Below, one piece after another: positions 9,049 to 19,200 of a stretch of DNA of 64,000 bases. The stretch is taken from contig CAYNOR010000003.1 in assembly GCA_964398915.1 (NCBI GenBank), forward strand, positions 124,001 to 188,000. Direction: 5' to 3'. This DNA is from Tichowtungia sp964398915. GTDB lineage: Bacteria > Verrucomicrobiota > Kiritimatiellia > Kiritimatiellales > Tichowtungiaceae. The notes under the pieces were generated by a model. It saw nothing but the letters and a program-made list of their open reading frames with translations. It had not been told where the DNA came from and did not search any database. Numbering within the stretch: position 1 is the first letter of the stretch; the number at the start of each line of letters is the position of its first letter. A program made the translations under genes and the position numbers.

Positions 9049-9678
9049 ATGGTTGCAAAAAAGGTTTCGAAGAAGTCGACGGTTAAAAAGGCCGTTGAAA
9101 AAGCTCCGGCCAAAAAGGTTGTAAAAAAAGCCTCGGTCAAGAAAGCCGTCGTTGCAAAGGCACCGGCCAAAAAGGCTGTAAAAAAAGCCCCGGCAAAGAA
9201 AGCCGCCGCCGTAAAAAAGGAAGTTAAAAAAGTCCTTCCGGTTCATGTTCATAAGCCGGTTGCTCCTGCACACGCTGTGCCTGTCGGCAAAAAGCTGACG
9301 GTCAAAGAAGTCCGTGATTTTAAAGATATTTTGCTGACTCTCCGCGAACGCGTTTCCGGTGAATACAGCACCTTATCGCGTGACAATCTCGAAGCGAATC
9401 AGCGCGATCCGTCGCTGTCCGATCAGGGTACCGATACGTTTGACCGTGAAATGGAACTCAACATGATGGGCAGTGAACAGGAAGTGCTTTTTGAAATTGA
9501 TGCGGCGTTGCGCCGTATCGAAAAGGGCACCTACGGGATTTGCGAACTGACCGGTCAGCCGATCAATATCGAACGTCTGCAGGCTCTGCCGTACGTGCGC
9601 TTTACGGTGCGTGCGCAGTCTGAACTCGAAAAAGGTCGTGCCCACTACCGCCCATTCGGCGGCACCATGCGCAGCTGA
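9049..9678 (+). CDS. TraR/DksA-type protein with histone H1-like N-tail
   Basis: The first 60 or so residues are an Ala/Lys/Val-rich tail with KAPAKK-type repeats resembling histone H1 C-tails. Residues 80-209 form a DksA/TraR-like region: a helical part (LLTLRERVSGEYSTL), QGTDTFDREMELNMMG and GTYGICELTGQPINIERLQALP. The family's zinc finger normally has four cysteines; only one (CELTG) remains, so metal binding is doubtful. DksA relatives bind RNA polymerase, and the basic tail suggests nucleic acid binding (inference). GGAAGGG precedes ATG 9049. It lies 10 bp before lspA. Confidence 0.8.
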   Translation: MVAKKVSKKSTVKKAVEKAPAKKVVKKASVKKAVVAKAPAKKAVKKAPAKKAAAVKKEVKKVLPVHVHKPVAPAHAVPVGKKLTVKEVRDFKDILLTLRERVSGEYSTLSRDNLEANQRDPSLSDQGTDTFDREMELNMMGSEQEVLFEIDAALRRIEKGTYGICELTGQPINIERLQALPYVRFTVRAQSELEKGRAHYRPFGGTMRS

Positions 9679-9688
9679 GGAGATTTTC

Positions 9689-10171
9689 ATGCGGGTACTC
9701 ATTCTGGGTCTGGTCGTCGTTTTGCTCGATCAGTTTACCAAGTTGTGGGTACGCACAGCTTACATTTATGGCGGCGACCCGCAGATTGTCATTCCCGGCT
9801 TTTTCAATCTCGTTTATGTGCGTAACGAAGGTGCGGCGTGGGGCTTGTTTGGTGGACAGCAGGCGTTGCTGGTGATTCTTTCTGTCGTGGTGCTTATTCT
9901 GCTGGCCGTCCATCACCGGAAAGTGCTCAACCCGACGGTCGACCATCGCATAGCACTCGGCCTGATGATCGGAGGCATTTGCGGCAACCTGATTGATCGC
10001 ATTCGTGTCGGCTGGGTTACTGACTTTCTTGATTTTTATGTCGGTCCGTACCACTGGCCCTCTTTTAATGTGGCTGATTCTGCCATTTGCACTGCCGTTG
10101 GTATTTACCTGCTTTCTTCGCTCTGGCATACCCGCCATCCGTTGAAAACCGTTTCTAATGAATCCAAATAG
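9689..10171 (+). CDS. lspA: Lipoprotein signal peptidase II
   Basis: LspA is the inner-membrane aspartyl protease that removes signal peptides from lipidated prolipoproteins. The 160-residue protein has four membrane segments and the family signatures DQFTKLWV, NLVYVRNEGAAWGLF, GNLIDRIRVG and FNVADS. The catalytic dyad corresponds to Asp112 (VTDFLDF) and Asp130 (FNVAD). GAGGAG precedes ATG 9689; longer in-frame starts would run into the upstream gene. Its end overlaps miaA by 14 nt, so the two are co-transcribed. Confidence 0.96.
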   Translation: MRVLILGLVVVLLDQFTKLWVRTAYIYGGDPQIVIPGFFNLVYVRNEGAAWGLFGGQQALLVILSVVVLILLAVHHRKVLNPTVDHRIALGLMIGGICGNLIDRIRVGWVTDFLDFYVGPYHWPSFNVADSAICTAVGIYLLSSLWHTRHPLKTVSNESK

Positions 10172-11096
10172 TCCCAGCGCATTTGTGCTTGTCGGGCCGA
10201 CGGCGTCGGGTAAAAGCGCTGTAGCGCAACTCCTTGCCGAACAGACCGGTGTTTCTATCCTCTCCGCCGACTCCATGAATATTTACCGTGGCATGGACAT
10301 TGGCACCGCCAAACCGTCGCCTGAAGAACGGGCGAACGTCAAAACGTTTGGTGTCGATCTGGCTGATCCGACTGAAAATTTCAGTGTGGGCAGCTGGCTC
10401 AACGCCGTACGCCCAGCTTTCCAACATAGGGGTCAGCTGAAAAAAAAAGAGGGTGGAGTCTCAGCCTCCCCGATTGTTGTGGGCGGCACCGGACTGTATG
10501 TGAAATGCCTTCTGCAGGGATTAGACGATATTCCCACCGCTGACGGGGCATTGCGTGACCGTGCGGAGAATATGACGCTTGCCGAATTGCAGGCCGAAGC
10601 GTGCCGCGCCGCACCTGAAGCCTACGCCGCGCTTGCCGATAAGGAAAATCCGCGCCGTCTCATCCGGTTGCTGGAAGGCCGGAAAATTTCCGGTAGCTGG
10701 AAAACCGAAATGCCGGTGGTTATCGGTTTGCACGTCGAACGCGATGTACTGCATAGGCGTATCGCAGAGCGGGTCGAGAAAATGTACGCAGACGGTCTGC
10801 TGGAAGAGGCGCAGCGATTGGCCGGGCTTGAGCTTTCCTCAACCGCGCAGCACGCCATCGGCTACGCCGAGGCCTTTGCCGTTCTGCGCGGTGAGATGAC
10901 TGAAGCCGAGGCGAGGGAGAAAACCATTATTCGTACCAGGCAGCTTGCTAAGCGTCAAATGACCTGGTTTCGCAACCAGCTCAACGTCGAGTGGGTTGAA
11001 GCGTCCGACTATTCGAACCTTGGACAGCTTGCGGACAGGGTTTATACTGCTTTCACGGAACGCGGGCCGGTCTCACTGTCAGGAATTTGTTTATGA
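10158..11096 (+). CDS. miaA: tRNA dimethylallyltransferase
   Basis: MiaA transfers a dimethylallyl group to A37 of tRNAs reading codons that start with U. The 312-residue protein has P-loop GPTASGKS at 13-20, the SADSMNIYRGMDIGTAKP substrate segment and VVGGTGLYVKCLL. The C-terminal ARQLAKRQMTWFRNQ-like region contacts tRNA. The start lies inside lspA and the stop overlaps hflX (ATGA). The miaA-hflX order is conserved in many bacteria. A short basic insert (QLKKKEGG) precedes the VVGGTG motif. Confidence 0.95.
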   Translation: MNPNSPSAFVLVGPTASGKSAVAQLLAEQTGVSILSADSMNIYRGMDIGTAKPSPEERANVKTFGVDLADPTENFSVGSWLNAVRPAFQHRGQLKKKEGGVSASPIVVGGTGLYVKCLLQGLDDIPTADGALRDRAENMTLAELQAEACRAAPEAYAALADKENPRRLIRLLEGRKISGSWKTEMPVVIGLHVERDVLHRRIAERVEKMYADGLLEEAQRLAGLELSSTAQHAIGYAEAFAVLRGEMTEAEAREKTIIRTRQLAKRQMTWFRNQLNVEWVEASDYSNLGQLADRVYTAFTERGPVSLSGICL

Positions 11097-12379
11097 AAGA
11101 GATGAAAACAACCACACCGCATGAGAAGGAACGGGCAGTTCTGGTTGGTGTGGCGGTGCGCGGGCGGATTGATGAATCGGATGCTCGTGATACGCTGGAG
11201 GAGCTGGTGCAACTGACGGAGAGTGCTGGCGCCGAAGTTTTAAGCCAGATGCTTTGCAAACAGTCGAAAGTTCATGCCGCCCATTTCATTGGTAAAGGCA
11301 AAGTAGAAGAGCTGGCGCAACTGGCAAAAGATACCGGAGCGAATCTGGTGATTTTCGACGAAGACCTTTCTCCGGCGCAGGGGCGCAATTTAGAAGAGGC
11401 GCTGGCTGTGCGCGTACTCGACCGTACCCAGCTGATTCTGGATATTTTCGCTCAGCGCGCGCGGACGAAAGAGGGCTGTTTGCAGGTCGAGCTGGCCCAG
11501 CACCGCTATTTGCTTCCCCGCCTGCGCCGGATGTGGACGCATTTGGAGCGTCAGGCGGGCGGTATCGGCCTCAGAGGTCCCGGCGAAACGCAGATCGAAA
11601 TGGACCGCCGCAGCATTCAGAGCCTGATCCGGACACTGGCGAATGAACTGGAGCTGGTACGAACACGCCGCGCCGAACAGCGGCGTGGACGGCAGCGTCA
11701 CGGCTGGGCGCTGGTTTCGATTGTGGGGTACACCAATGCGGGTAAATCCACGCTCTTGAACCGGCTGGCCGGTGCAGATATCTACGCCGAAAATCAGCTT
11801 TTTGCGACGCTTGATCCGACGACGCGGCAGGTGGAACTGCCCAATGGCGAGCCCTGTCTGATGACCGATACCGTCGGATTTATCCGTAAATTGCCGCATC
11901 ATCTGGTGGACTCGTTTAAGGCGACACTGGAAGAGGTGGTTGAGGCCGATCTGATTCTGCATGTGATTGATTGTTCTCATCCGCAGGTTGAACAGCAGAT
12001 TGCGGCAGTGAATACGGTGTTGCAGGAGCTTGGTGCGGAAAACAAACCGATCCTTTGTGTGCTGAACAAAATTGATCAGGATGCCGGACGGAATGTTGCG
12101 CGGCAATTGGCTCACACGCTGGGTCGTTCAGCCTCGGTCTCAGCGATTACGGGTGAAGGCTTTGAAAGCCTGCTGAACGAACTGGCCGTCAGTTTAAAGG
12201 GCGATAAACAGCTGATGAAATTGGCGATTCCAATGAGCGAAGGGCGGCTGTTGGCGCAGTTAAAACAGTCGGCGCTCGTGCTGGAAGAGAAATATGAAGG
12301 CGAATTCGCCGAACTCCTCGTCCGTGTTCCCGCTCAGCTTGTTCCGCGCTGTGAGCCTTATCTAGCGGAGAAGAGTTGA
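11093..12379 (+). CDS. hflX: GTPase HflX
   Basis: HflX is a GTPase that splits stalled or heat-damaged 70S ribosomes. The 428-residue protein shows the HflX-specific N-domain (HFIGKGKVEEL, LVIFDEDLSPAQGRNLEE), the GGIGLRGPGETQIEMDRR linker and the G domain with GYTNAGKS near 213, DTVGF near 259 and NKID. ATG 11093 overlaps the miaA stop by 4 nt with AGGAA 7 nt upstream; an in-frame TTG six bases earlier is less likely. Confidence 0.96.
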   Translation: MKEMKTTTPHEKERAVLVGVAVRGRIDESDARDTLEELVQLTESAGAEVLSQMLCKQSKVHAAHFIGKGKVEELAQLAKDTGANLVIFDEDLSPAQGRNLEEALAVRVLDRTQLILDIFAQRARTKEGCLQVELAQHRYLLPRLRRMWTHLERQAGGIGLRGPGETQIEMDRRSIQSLIRTLANELELVRTRRAEQRRGRQRHGWALVSIVGYTNAGKSTLLNRLAGADIYAENQLFATLDPTTRQVELPNGEPCLMTDTVGFIRKLPHHLVDSFKATLEEVVEADLILHVIDCSHPQVEQQIAAVNTVLQELGAENKPILCVLNKIDQDAGRNVARQLAHTLGRSASVSAITGEGFESLLNELAVSLKGDKQLMKLAIPMSEGRLLAQLKQSALVLEEKYEGEFAELLVRVPAQLVPRCEPYLAEKS

Positions 12380-12432
12380 ATTTCGTTTCAACCTGTCAGA
12401 TAGTGGCATCTTTAAAACTCAGGGAGAAAACA

Positions 12433-12789
12433 ATGGCATATGATTTAACAGGCAAGATTAAGGTTGTTAAGGAAGCTCAAACCTTTGGAACAAAGGGTTT
12501 TACAAAGCGCGAGTTCGTGGTGACGGTTGAGGACGGCAAGTATCCTCAGGATATTGCTTTGGAGTGCGTTCAGGATAAAGTTACTCTGCTTGACGGTCTG
12601 AAAGAAGGTCAGGTGGTCACGGTGACGTTTGATATTCGGGGCCGCGAATATAACGGGCGCTATTTCAATAACCTGCAGGCATGGCGGATTAAAGCCGAAG
12701 ACGGCAGTGCGCCTGCCGCTGATGATCGCCCGCCGGTTCCGGCCGATGCTGAAGTGCCCGGCGAGTTTGATGACGATATTCCGTTTTAA
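12433..12789 (+). CDS. DUF3127 protein with SSB-like acidic tip
   Basis: A 118-residue OB-fold-type protein (TGKIKVV...GFTKREFVVTVEDGKYPQDIALE) matching DUF3127. The C-terminus is a proline/acidic linker ending in FDDDIPF. In single-stranded DNA-binding proteins this tip recruits repair and replication partners. AGGGAGA precedes ATG 12433. By fold and tail it may bind single-stranded nucleic acid and partner proteins, but that function is inferred. Confidence 0.8.
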   Translation: MAYDLTGKIKVVKEAQTFGTKGFTKREFVVTVEDGKYPQDIALECVQDKVTLLDGLKEGQVVTVTFDIRGREYNGRYFNNLQAWRIKAEDGSAPAADDRPPVPADAEVPGEFDDDIPF

Positions 12790-12799
12790 AGAGAGCGGA

Positions 12800-12871
12800 T
12801 TATTGGAATATGGGATTGTTGGATGGCTGGATTTTCATTAATCCATACATCCTTGAATCCATTAATCCGGA
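12800..12871. repeat. Octamer-phased degenerate repeat
   Basis: Nine consecutive 8-bp units span the hypothetical-argG gap. The first four end in GGA or GGGA (for example TTATTGGA, TTGTTGGA); the last four carry the complement (AATCCATA, CATCCTTG, AATCCATT, AATCCGGA). The two halves are partly complementary, so the transcript could fold. A related array lies at 25472-25503. Confidence 0.6.
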
Positions 12872-12892
12872 TTTGTACGAAAGGAATTGATG

Positions 12893-14092
12893 ATGAAAGT
12901 TGTATTGGCATATTCAGGCGGGTTGGACACCACGGTGCTTCTGACATGGCTTCAGGAACAATTTAATGCAGAAGTTATTTGCTACTGCTCAAATGTCGGG
13001 CAGGAAGAAGAACTCGACGGGCTGGAGGCTAAGGCGCTCAAGCATGGCGCAGTCAAATGTGTGGTGGACGATGTTTGCGAAGAGTTCGCCAGGGATTTTG
13101 TGTTTCCAATGATGCAGGCAAACGCCATCTACGAGGGCACCTATCTGCTCGGCACCTCGATCGCCCGTCCACTGATTGCCAAGCGTATGATGGATATTGC
13201 CATCGCCGAGGGCGCGGAAGCCATCTGTCACGGTGCGACCGGCAAGGGTAACGATCAGGTTCGTTTTGAACTGACGGCGTATTCGATGAAGCCCGATATC
13301 AAGATCATCGCCCCGTGGCGCATGCCGGAAGTCTTCAAGTTTAAAGGCCGTCCGGACATGATCAAATATCTGGAAGAACGCGGCATTCCGTGTCAGGTGT
13401 CGGCTAAAAAGCCGTACAGCACTGACCGCAACCTGCTGCATATCAGCTTTGAGGGCGGCATTCTGGAAGATCCGTGGAATGAGGCCGACGAAAACATGTG
13501 GTGCATGACCAAACCGCTGAGTCAGGCCGCTGACAAACCGGAATACGTTGAAATCAGTTTTGAAAAAGGGATTCCGGTTGCCGTCAACGGCAAGAAGCTT
13601 TCGCCCGCTGCGCTGATCCGTAAATTAAATGCTATCGGCTGCGAACATTCCATCGGACGGATCGACATTGTTGAAAACCGGTTCACCGGCATGAAGGATC
13701 GCGGCATCTATGAAACGCCCGGCGGAACGATTCTGCATCACGCACACCGCGCGATGGAGTCGATCACGATGGATCGTGAAGTGATGCATCTGCGCGACTC
13801 TCTGATTCCGAAGTATGCCACGCTGGTTTATAACGGGTTCTGGTTTGCACCGGAGCGTGAAATGCTTCAGGCCGCCATTCTGGAAAGCCAGAAAATGGTT
13901 ACCGGCGATGTCCGCGTTAAACTTTTCAAGGGCGGGGTTCATGTTTGCGGACGCCGTTCGCCGTACTCGCTTTATGATTCGAAAGTGGTCAGCTTTGACG
14001 AGTCAGGCGGTTATGACCAGACAGATGCCACCGGCTTTATCAAACTCAATGCGTTGCGTTTGCGCGTTCGTGCGGCCATGCAGAAGAAATGA
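12893..14092 (+). CDS. argG: Argininosuccinate synthase
   Basis: ArgG condenses citrulline and aspartate with ATP, the penultimate step of arginine synthesis. About 399 residues carry the PP-loop AYSGGLDTT, the GATGKGNDQVRFE motif, PYSTDRNLLHIS and the C-terminal tetramerisation region. Three tandem start-like codons (TTG, ATG, ATG) precede KVVLAYSGG; I use the last, 8 nt after AAAGG, and ATG 12890 is equally possible. No other arginine gene is nearby. Confidence 0.96.
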   Translation: MKVVLAYSGGLDTTVLLTWLQEQFNAEVICYCSNVGQEEELDGLEAKALKHGAVKCVVDDVCEEFARDFVFPMMQANAIYEGTYLLGTSIARPLIAKRMMDIAIAEGAEAICHGATGKGNDQVRFELTAYSMKPDIKIIAPWRMPEVFKFKGRPDMIKYLEERGIPCQVSAKKPYSTDRNLLHISFEGGILEDPWNEADENMWCMTKPLSQAADKPEYVEISFEKGIPVAVNGKKLSPAALIRKLNAIGCEHSIGRIDIVENRFTGMKDRGIYETPGGTILHHAHRAMESITMDREVMHLRDSLIPKYATLVYNGFWFAPEREMLQAAILESQKMVTGDVRVKLFKGGVHVCGRRSPYSLYDSKVVSFDESGGYDQTDATGFIKLNALRLRVRAAMQKK

Positions 14093-14276
14093 TACCGATT
14101 CAAAAACAGTGCCTTGAAGTTTTCATCTTCAGCCGGGAGCTTTTTTCAGTTTGTCTTCCGGTGTGGCGCTGCCCAGCCGGAATTCCAGAAAAAGAAAAAT
14201 ATTTTCCTGATGATTCCTGCTGGTGTGCGGTTTCAAACGGTGGTAGTAAGCCCTTCGAAAAATTCATGAAAGGCGA

Positions 14277-14765
14277 ATGAGTACGACCCATATCCGTTCC
14301 GCGACACCGGAAGACCTTCCGGCGATTGAGGTTATAGAAAACAGCTGTTTTCCTGCTGACCGGCGCAGCGACCTGCGTGCTCTGCGCCGCAGCCTGAAAA
14401 GTGAATTCCAGAGTGTCTGGCTGGCTGTTGCTGGCCGGGGTGAAATCGCCGGGGCCATGATCCTTTACCATCACCCCTGTTCCCTGCGTATTTTCTCCAT
14501 TGCGGTTTTAGCCGGTTTTCGGGGTTGCGGCGCCGGACGGCAGATGATGGAACATGCGTTAAAACTGGCACGGCGTGCGGGCTGTACGGCCGTGACGCTG
14601 GAAGCGGACCAGCACGATCGTGTGTTGACCGGCTGGTATGAAAAATTCGGCTTTCAAATAAAAAAAATATTACATGATTACCACTCGCCGGGAGCCCATG
14701 CGGTGCGCATGCGGTTGACCCTGAACCCAGCGCTTAAAGGAGGGCGCGTGCGTGGCCGTTCGTAA
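14277..14765 (+). CDS. GNAT family N-acetyltransferase
   Basis: A 162-residue acetyltransferase of the Gcn5 fold, beginning IRSATPEDLPAIEVIE. The acetyl-CoA loop is seen in the stretch RGCGAGRQMMEHALKLARR, followed by a GWYEKFGFQIKK beta-bulge typical of RimI-like enzymes. Its end overlaps the next gene by 14 nt, so it is translated with the RimK-like ligase. GNAT genes paired with RLAN-domain ATP-grasp ligases are a known amidoligase context. The acetylated substrate is probably a peptide or amino acid, but this is inferred. Confidence 0.85.
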   Translation: MSTTHIRSATPEDLPAIEVIENSCFPADRRSDLRALRRSLKSEFQSVWLAVAGRGEIAGAMILYHHPCSLRIFSIAVLAGFRGCGAGRQMMEHALKLARRAGCTAVTLEADQHDRVLTGWYEKFGFQIKKILHDYHSPGAHAVRMRLTLNPALKGGRVRGRS

Positions 14766-16224
14766 CCTGATTATTCTTAACAATCCAGCACATTGGACCT
14801 TTGACATTGAGGAAGTCGAAGTGGTTTCCGCCAAGGCCTATTTAACCGAAAGCCGTTACGCGGAAATGAAAAATGCGCGCGTTTTTAATCTCTGCCGGTC
14901 CTACCGCTACCAGTCGGTCGGTTATTACGTATCGCTGTTAGCCGCCGCCCGTGACCATCGTGCCATTCCCAGCGTCACCACCATGCAGGACTTCCGTTCC
15001 CAGACCATCATTCGCACCATTGCGGAGGATATTGATGAGCTGATTCAAAAGACGTTCGCTAAAGTAACGGAAAAAGAATTCTCGCTCTACATTTACTTCG
15101 GTCAGACGGTGCTGCCTGAGCATCGCTATGTGGGCCGCTCGCTTTACAACCTTTTTCAGGCCCCGTTGCTTAAAGTCAGCTTTGAGTTTGCCAAAAAGTG
15201 GTTGATTCAGCAAATCACGCCGCTTTCACTCGGTCAGATTCCTGAAATTGATCAGACACACATTGCTGAATTCGCCCGCACCTATTTTTCGCGTAAACGG
15301 TTTCAGCGGAGCCAGATTCAGCAGTACGCCTACGATCTGGCTATCCTTGTAAACCCGGATGAAAAAAGTGCTCCGTCCTGTGCAAAGGCGCTCAGAAAAT
15401 TTGAAGAGGCCGCCGATGAACTCAACGTCTATACCGAGTTTATAACCCGAGAAGACTACAGCCGTCTTGCCGAATTCGACGCACTTTTCATCCGCGAGAC
15501 GACCTCGGTAAACCATCATACCTACCGCTTTTCGCGCAAAGCTCACGCGGAAGGACTGGTGGTGATTGACGATCCGTGGTCGATTCTTCGCTGCGCCAAT
15601 AAGGTTTATCTTGCCGAGCGGCTTGCACAGGCCAAGGTTCCGGCGCCGCGTACGGTTATTCTTCAGAGAGAATCATTGAAAAACAGTCCGGCGAGTCTGG
15701 GCGTCACATTCCCCTGTGTGCTTAAACAGCCCGACAGTGCTTTTTCAAAAGGCGTTGTTAAAGCGGAGAACGAAGCAGATTTCCGCGGGAAACTGGACAC
15801 GCTTTTTGAGAAATCAGACCTGATCATCGCGCAGGAATTTATGGCTTCTGATTTTGACTGGCGCGTAGGCATTCTCGATCGCAAACCGTTTTATGTCTGC
15901 AAATACTATATGGCACAGGGCCACTGGCAGATTTGTAACTGGGACGGGGAGTCTGTTGGAGACCGGCGCTTTGGACGCAGTGAGACGCTGCGGGTTGAAG
16001 ATGCTCCGCCTGCCGTGGTGCAGGCCGCGCTCAAAGCGGCGAATCTGATTGGTGATGGATTTTACGGTGTAGACCTGAAACAGATCGGCGACAAGGTCGT
16101 CGTGATCGAAGTCAACGACAACCCCAGTATTGATGCGGGCGTTGAGGATCTTGTTCTCAAAGACGAACTTTACCTGACCGTTATCCGCTCCATTATCAAC
16201 CGCATTGACGGCCCGCGAAAGTAA
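14752..16224 (+). CDS. RimK-like ATP-grasp ligase with RLAN-type N-terminus
   Basis: A 490-residue ATP-grasp amide ligase. The N-terminal half (residues 1-200, including LTESRYAEMKNARVFNLCR and the YYVSLLAAARDHRA segment) matches the RLAN domain that precedes some RimK-like ligases. The C-terminal ATP-grasp domain has PCVLKQPDSAFSKGV, IIAQEFMASDFDWRVGIL and the metal-binding end VVIEVNDNPSIDAG. Such ligases join amino acids to a peptide or protein acceptor. GTG 14752 follows AAAGGAGG by 8 nt. The paired acetyltransferase suggests a small modified-peptide pathway; the product is unknown. Confidence 0.85.
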   Translation: MAVRNLIILNNPAHWTFDIEEVEVVSAKAYLTESRYAEMKNARVFNLCRSYRYQSVGYYVSLLAAARDHRAIPSVTTMQDFRSQTIIRTIAEDIDELIQKTFAKVTEKEFSLYIYFGQTVLPEHRYVGRSLYNLFQAPLLKVSFEFAKKWLIQQITPLSLGQIPEIDQTHIAEFARTYFSRKRFQRSQIQQYAYDLAILVNPDEKSAPSCAKALRKFEEAADELNVYTEFITREDYSRLAEFDALFIRETTSVNHHTYRFSRKAHAEGLVVIDDPWSILRCANKVYLAERLAQAKVPAPRTVILQRESLKNSPASLGVTFPCVLKQPDSAFSKGVVKAENEADFRGKLDTLFEKSDLIIAQEFMASDFDWRVGILDRKPFYVCKYYMAQGHWQICNWDGESVGDRRFGRSETLRVEDAPPAVVQAALKAANLIGDGFYGVDLKQIGDKVVVIEVNDNPSIDAGVEDLVLKDELYLTVIRSIINRIDGPRK

Positions 16225-16232
16225 ATCGGTAT

Positions 16233-19200
16233 TTACCGTTTGCGCAGAAGAATGGCGCGGGCGGAGGGTTCCGTCAGGCGGTTATTGAGTTCCAGCAGTT
16301 TGTCATAGTCGCCGGGCGGGATGATGGCGGCATTGATTTGCGCCTGCTGTGTAATGATAATTTTTTCATTTTCCGCCGAAACCCTCACGTCGACAACTCC
16401 TGCGCCCGCAGGCAGCTCGGTGCGAAACGATGCTGGTACAAGTGACGGCTCCCAGTTTTTGGGCAGCGTGATTTCATACCGGAAGGCTCTGTGAACCGGT
16501 TTTTCTATATAAAACGGACTTTCGCGACGGCTGGCCTGGAGATTGAGCAGGTTGCCAAGGCCTTCGGGCAAGTTGAAATACAGATGATTTTCATCGCGTG
16601 CAGCATAGGCGGGCATGTCGGCAGCGAATTGAAGTCGGCCGGGATGGGTGAATGAGGTTGTCAGCTCGCCGGATGCTTCAGCGGATTGAGAAATCTGACT
16701 GAGCATATCCTGATGGGCCCTCCGCCGTTCTTCTGGCGTGAACTGGGTGAACCGCTCGTGGAATTTTTCGAACTCGGTTCCAGAGAATTCCACCATTTTG
16801 CTTAGTGCGACATCTCCGTTTTCTGCGATGTTCATGGTTATTCCGGTTTCAACCGTATCAGGGAATCGGGCCTGTTGAATTTCAAGCTTTCCGGTTTTCA
16901 GGTTAATGGCGGGCCGGACAGCGTGGGCCAGTGTGCCGAGTGCGGCATATTGTCCGCTGTCGCCCAGATAAATCGTTTCCTTTTTGTCGCTGGTAACGGC
17001 AACGAGGATGGTGTTGAAGACGTTTCGTTGCAGAACCGTTGTCACCGGACTGCTGATTTCGTCGGCACACGGTAAATCAGAGGCCAGCATGAAGCGCGGA
17101 TTAAGTCCGGCGGCATCGAGCATGGCGTAGAGCAGCACGGCGCGGTCGGTGGTATTGCCGTAGCCTTCGGCCAGTATTTGATCGGCCGGGGTGATGGCAG
17201 AGAGTGGCAGGGCGGCAAAGTTTGGTTCGGCTTTGCGAATCGTCCGGTCAACGAAGTTGCGCAGAGCGATGATTTGACCCGCCCGGGTTTTAATGCCTTT
17301 AGTTAGTTCACGGGCTTTGACGGTGGCTGTTTTATTTTCCCCAGCTGCCGCGAGTAATGATTTTTCAATGACTGATGCATAGGCCGTTTGGTTTCCGCAG
17401 GAAAGCAGAAGCGCGGGTTTAAAAGTCCAGTCAGGGGGCAGACGCTCTTCCTTCTTAATCATATTCCGGTTCTGCGTGGACCATTCGTAGATGACCGTTC
17501 CATTGCCGCTTCGGTTGATCTGTCGTACGATACGCGGGTCCGGACTGTTGATTTTCATATCCAGTTTGAAGGGCAGTTCAACACGAACGGTTTTGCTGAC
17601 CAGCGGATTGATATCCGCAAAATATTCGGCGGCAGAGAAAAAGGGCCGGTTGCGATGAATGCTGATAACGCGGTATTCGATGGTGCTGCCGACCTCAACA
17701 CCGGGCAGGCTGGCGACCATGATTTTTTCTGCTGGATAACGCGGCGCTTCACCGGATCCTTTGGCATCCATCACATTGATTTCTGTTTTGGGATCAATGT
17801 GCTTCACTTTGCCGTCCGGCGTGGTAACGGTGGCGCTGACGAGCTCTGTATTTTGTACCGCAGGGTTGTACGTGAATTTCAGGTCGGAGGCCTGCTTTTT
17901 GCCGGCGTAGGTCAATATCTGTTGTTTAACAGTGCGGTCTTCTTTCCAATGATTGGAATCGTAGAGTGTGTACTGAACCGTTTCGCTAAGTGTGGCGATG
18001 TCTGCTTCGGAGGGGAATCCCTTGCGTTCAAGAATGACCCGCTTGCGGGCATTACGCTCGGAGGTTTTAAGATTCTGTTTTAACGTCAGGTATTGTGCGG
18101 GGCTGAACTCAACGGTTCGCAGCATAATGTTGGCGCGGCTGATGAGTAATTCATTGGTGGCGGTCATCGCCCGGCTGATGGTTAGTTCCGGTGTATCGAC
18201 TGTTTCGTATCCGGGCAGTACCGTGGCACGCAGGCCGCTTCGACTGAGGTTGAGCCGGACCGTTTCAGTGATGCCGCAGGTGAATCCGGTGTTGAGAGGA
18301 TAGCGGCGTTTTTCCAGACCGGTGCCGTCGCCCAGTACGCGCCCGAAAAGTCCGAAATGATTAATAAGTGTCGGCACCTGCATCAACGCGATATCTGGTC
18401 CGGCGGCCAGTGCATTTTCAATTTCAAATCCCAACGTGACGGAAAGTGGAATGGATGTATCACGTACGTTTTCAGGCGAGATGCCCAGCCGAGTGAGTCG
18501 CGCTGCGCCGACCGCTTGCTTCAGTCGTTCTTCAAAATACGGTGCGCGCTCTTCCGGTTTGAGCGCGGCGAGACGTCCGCGGTACGACGTATCGTTGATT
18601 CCGTTAAAGGTGAGCACCGCTGTAGCCGTGACGAGGCAGGCTTCGTCGAGCTCGGCATCTACTTCAATGGTGAGCAGATTTTTTTCGGGCGGGACAACGG
18701 GTGAGGTGTGCAATGTTTCGCCTTCGGGGCTGGCAACGAGATAACTGCGGTCGGAGAGGTAGGCCGGGAGCAGGTCGCGGGTATTTTCATTGGTAGCGTC
18801 CATCAGCTGCCAGCTTCCATCTTCGTTACGAACGCCGGTAATGGCGTGGTTGAACCAGGGTTGAGGAACTTCTGGGTCTTTTTTCGGGCCGACATAAATC
18901 AGAACAGGGCAGGCGTCGAATCCGGCGAGGCGGAGCATGGAAACGAGCAGGGCGGCTTTGTCGCGGCACACGCCGTAGCGGTTATCGAAGGTTAGTGAAA
19001 CATCGTGTGGCTCATAGCCAGGGGCTTCGTCTTCGATGGTTAGGCCCATGTAGCGGATGTCCTGCGAAACAAACCGGAAAATGGCTTCAATTTTTTTCTG
19101 ACGGTCCGTGATCCCTTCCGTCAGTTCGCGGACTTTTTCTTTCATATCCGGGGTGACGTTGTTAAGGCGGGGCAGGGATAGCTTCCAATACCATTTTGAG

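Noticed and set aside
9049..9230. Lys/Ala-rich stretch as a separate histone-like gene
   Set aside because: It is in frame with, and N-terminal to, the DksA-like domain with no stop between.
14089..14280. 63-codon frame between argG and the GNAT gene, overlapping both by ATGA
   Set aside because: Overlaps are suggestive of coupling, but the peptide is unlike any family and there is no ribosome site; too weak to call.
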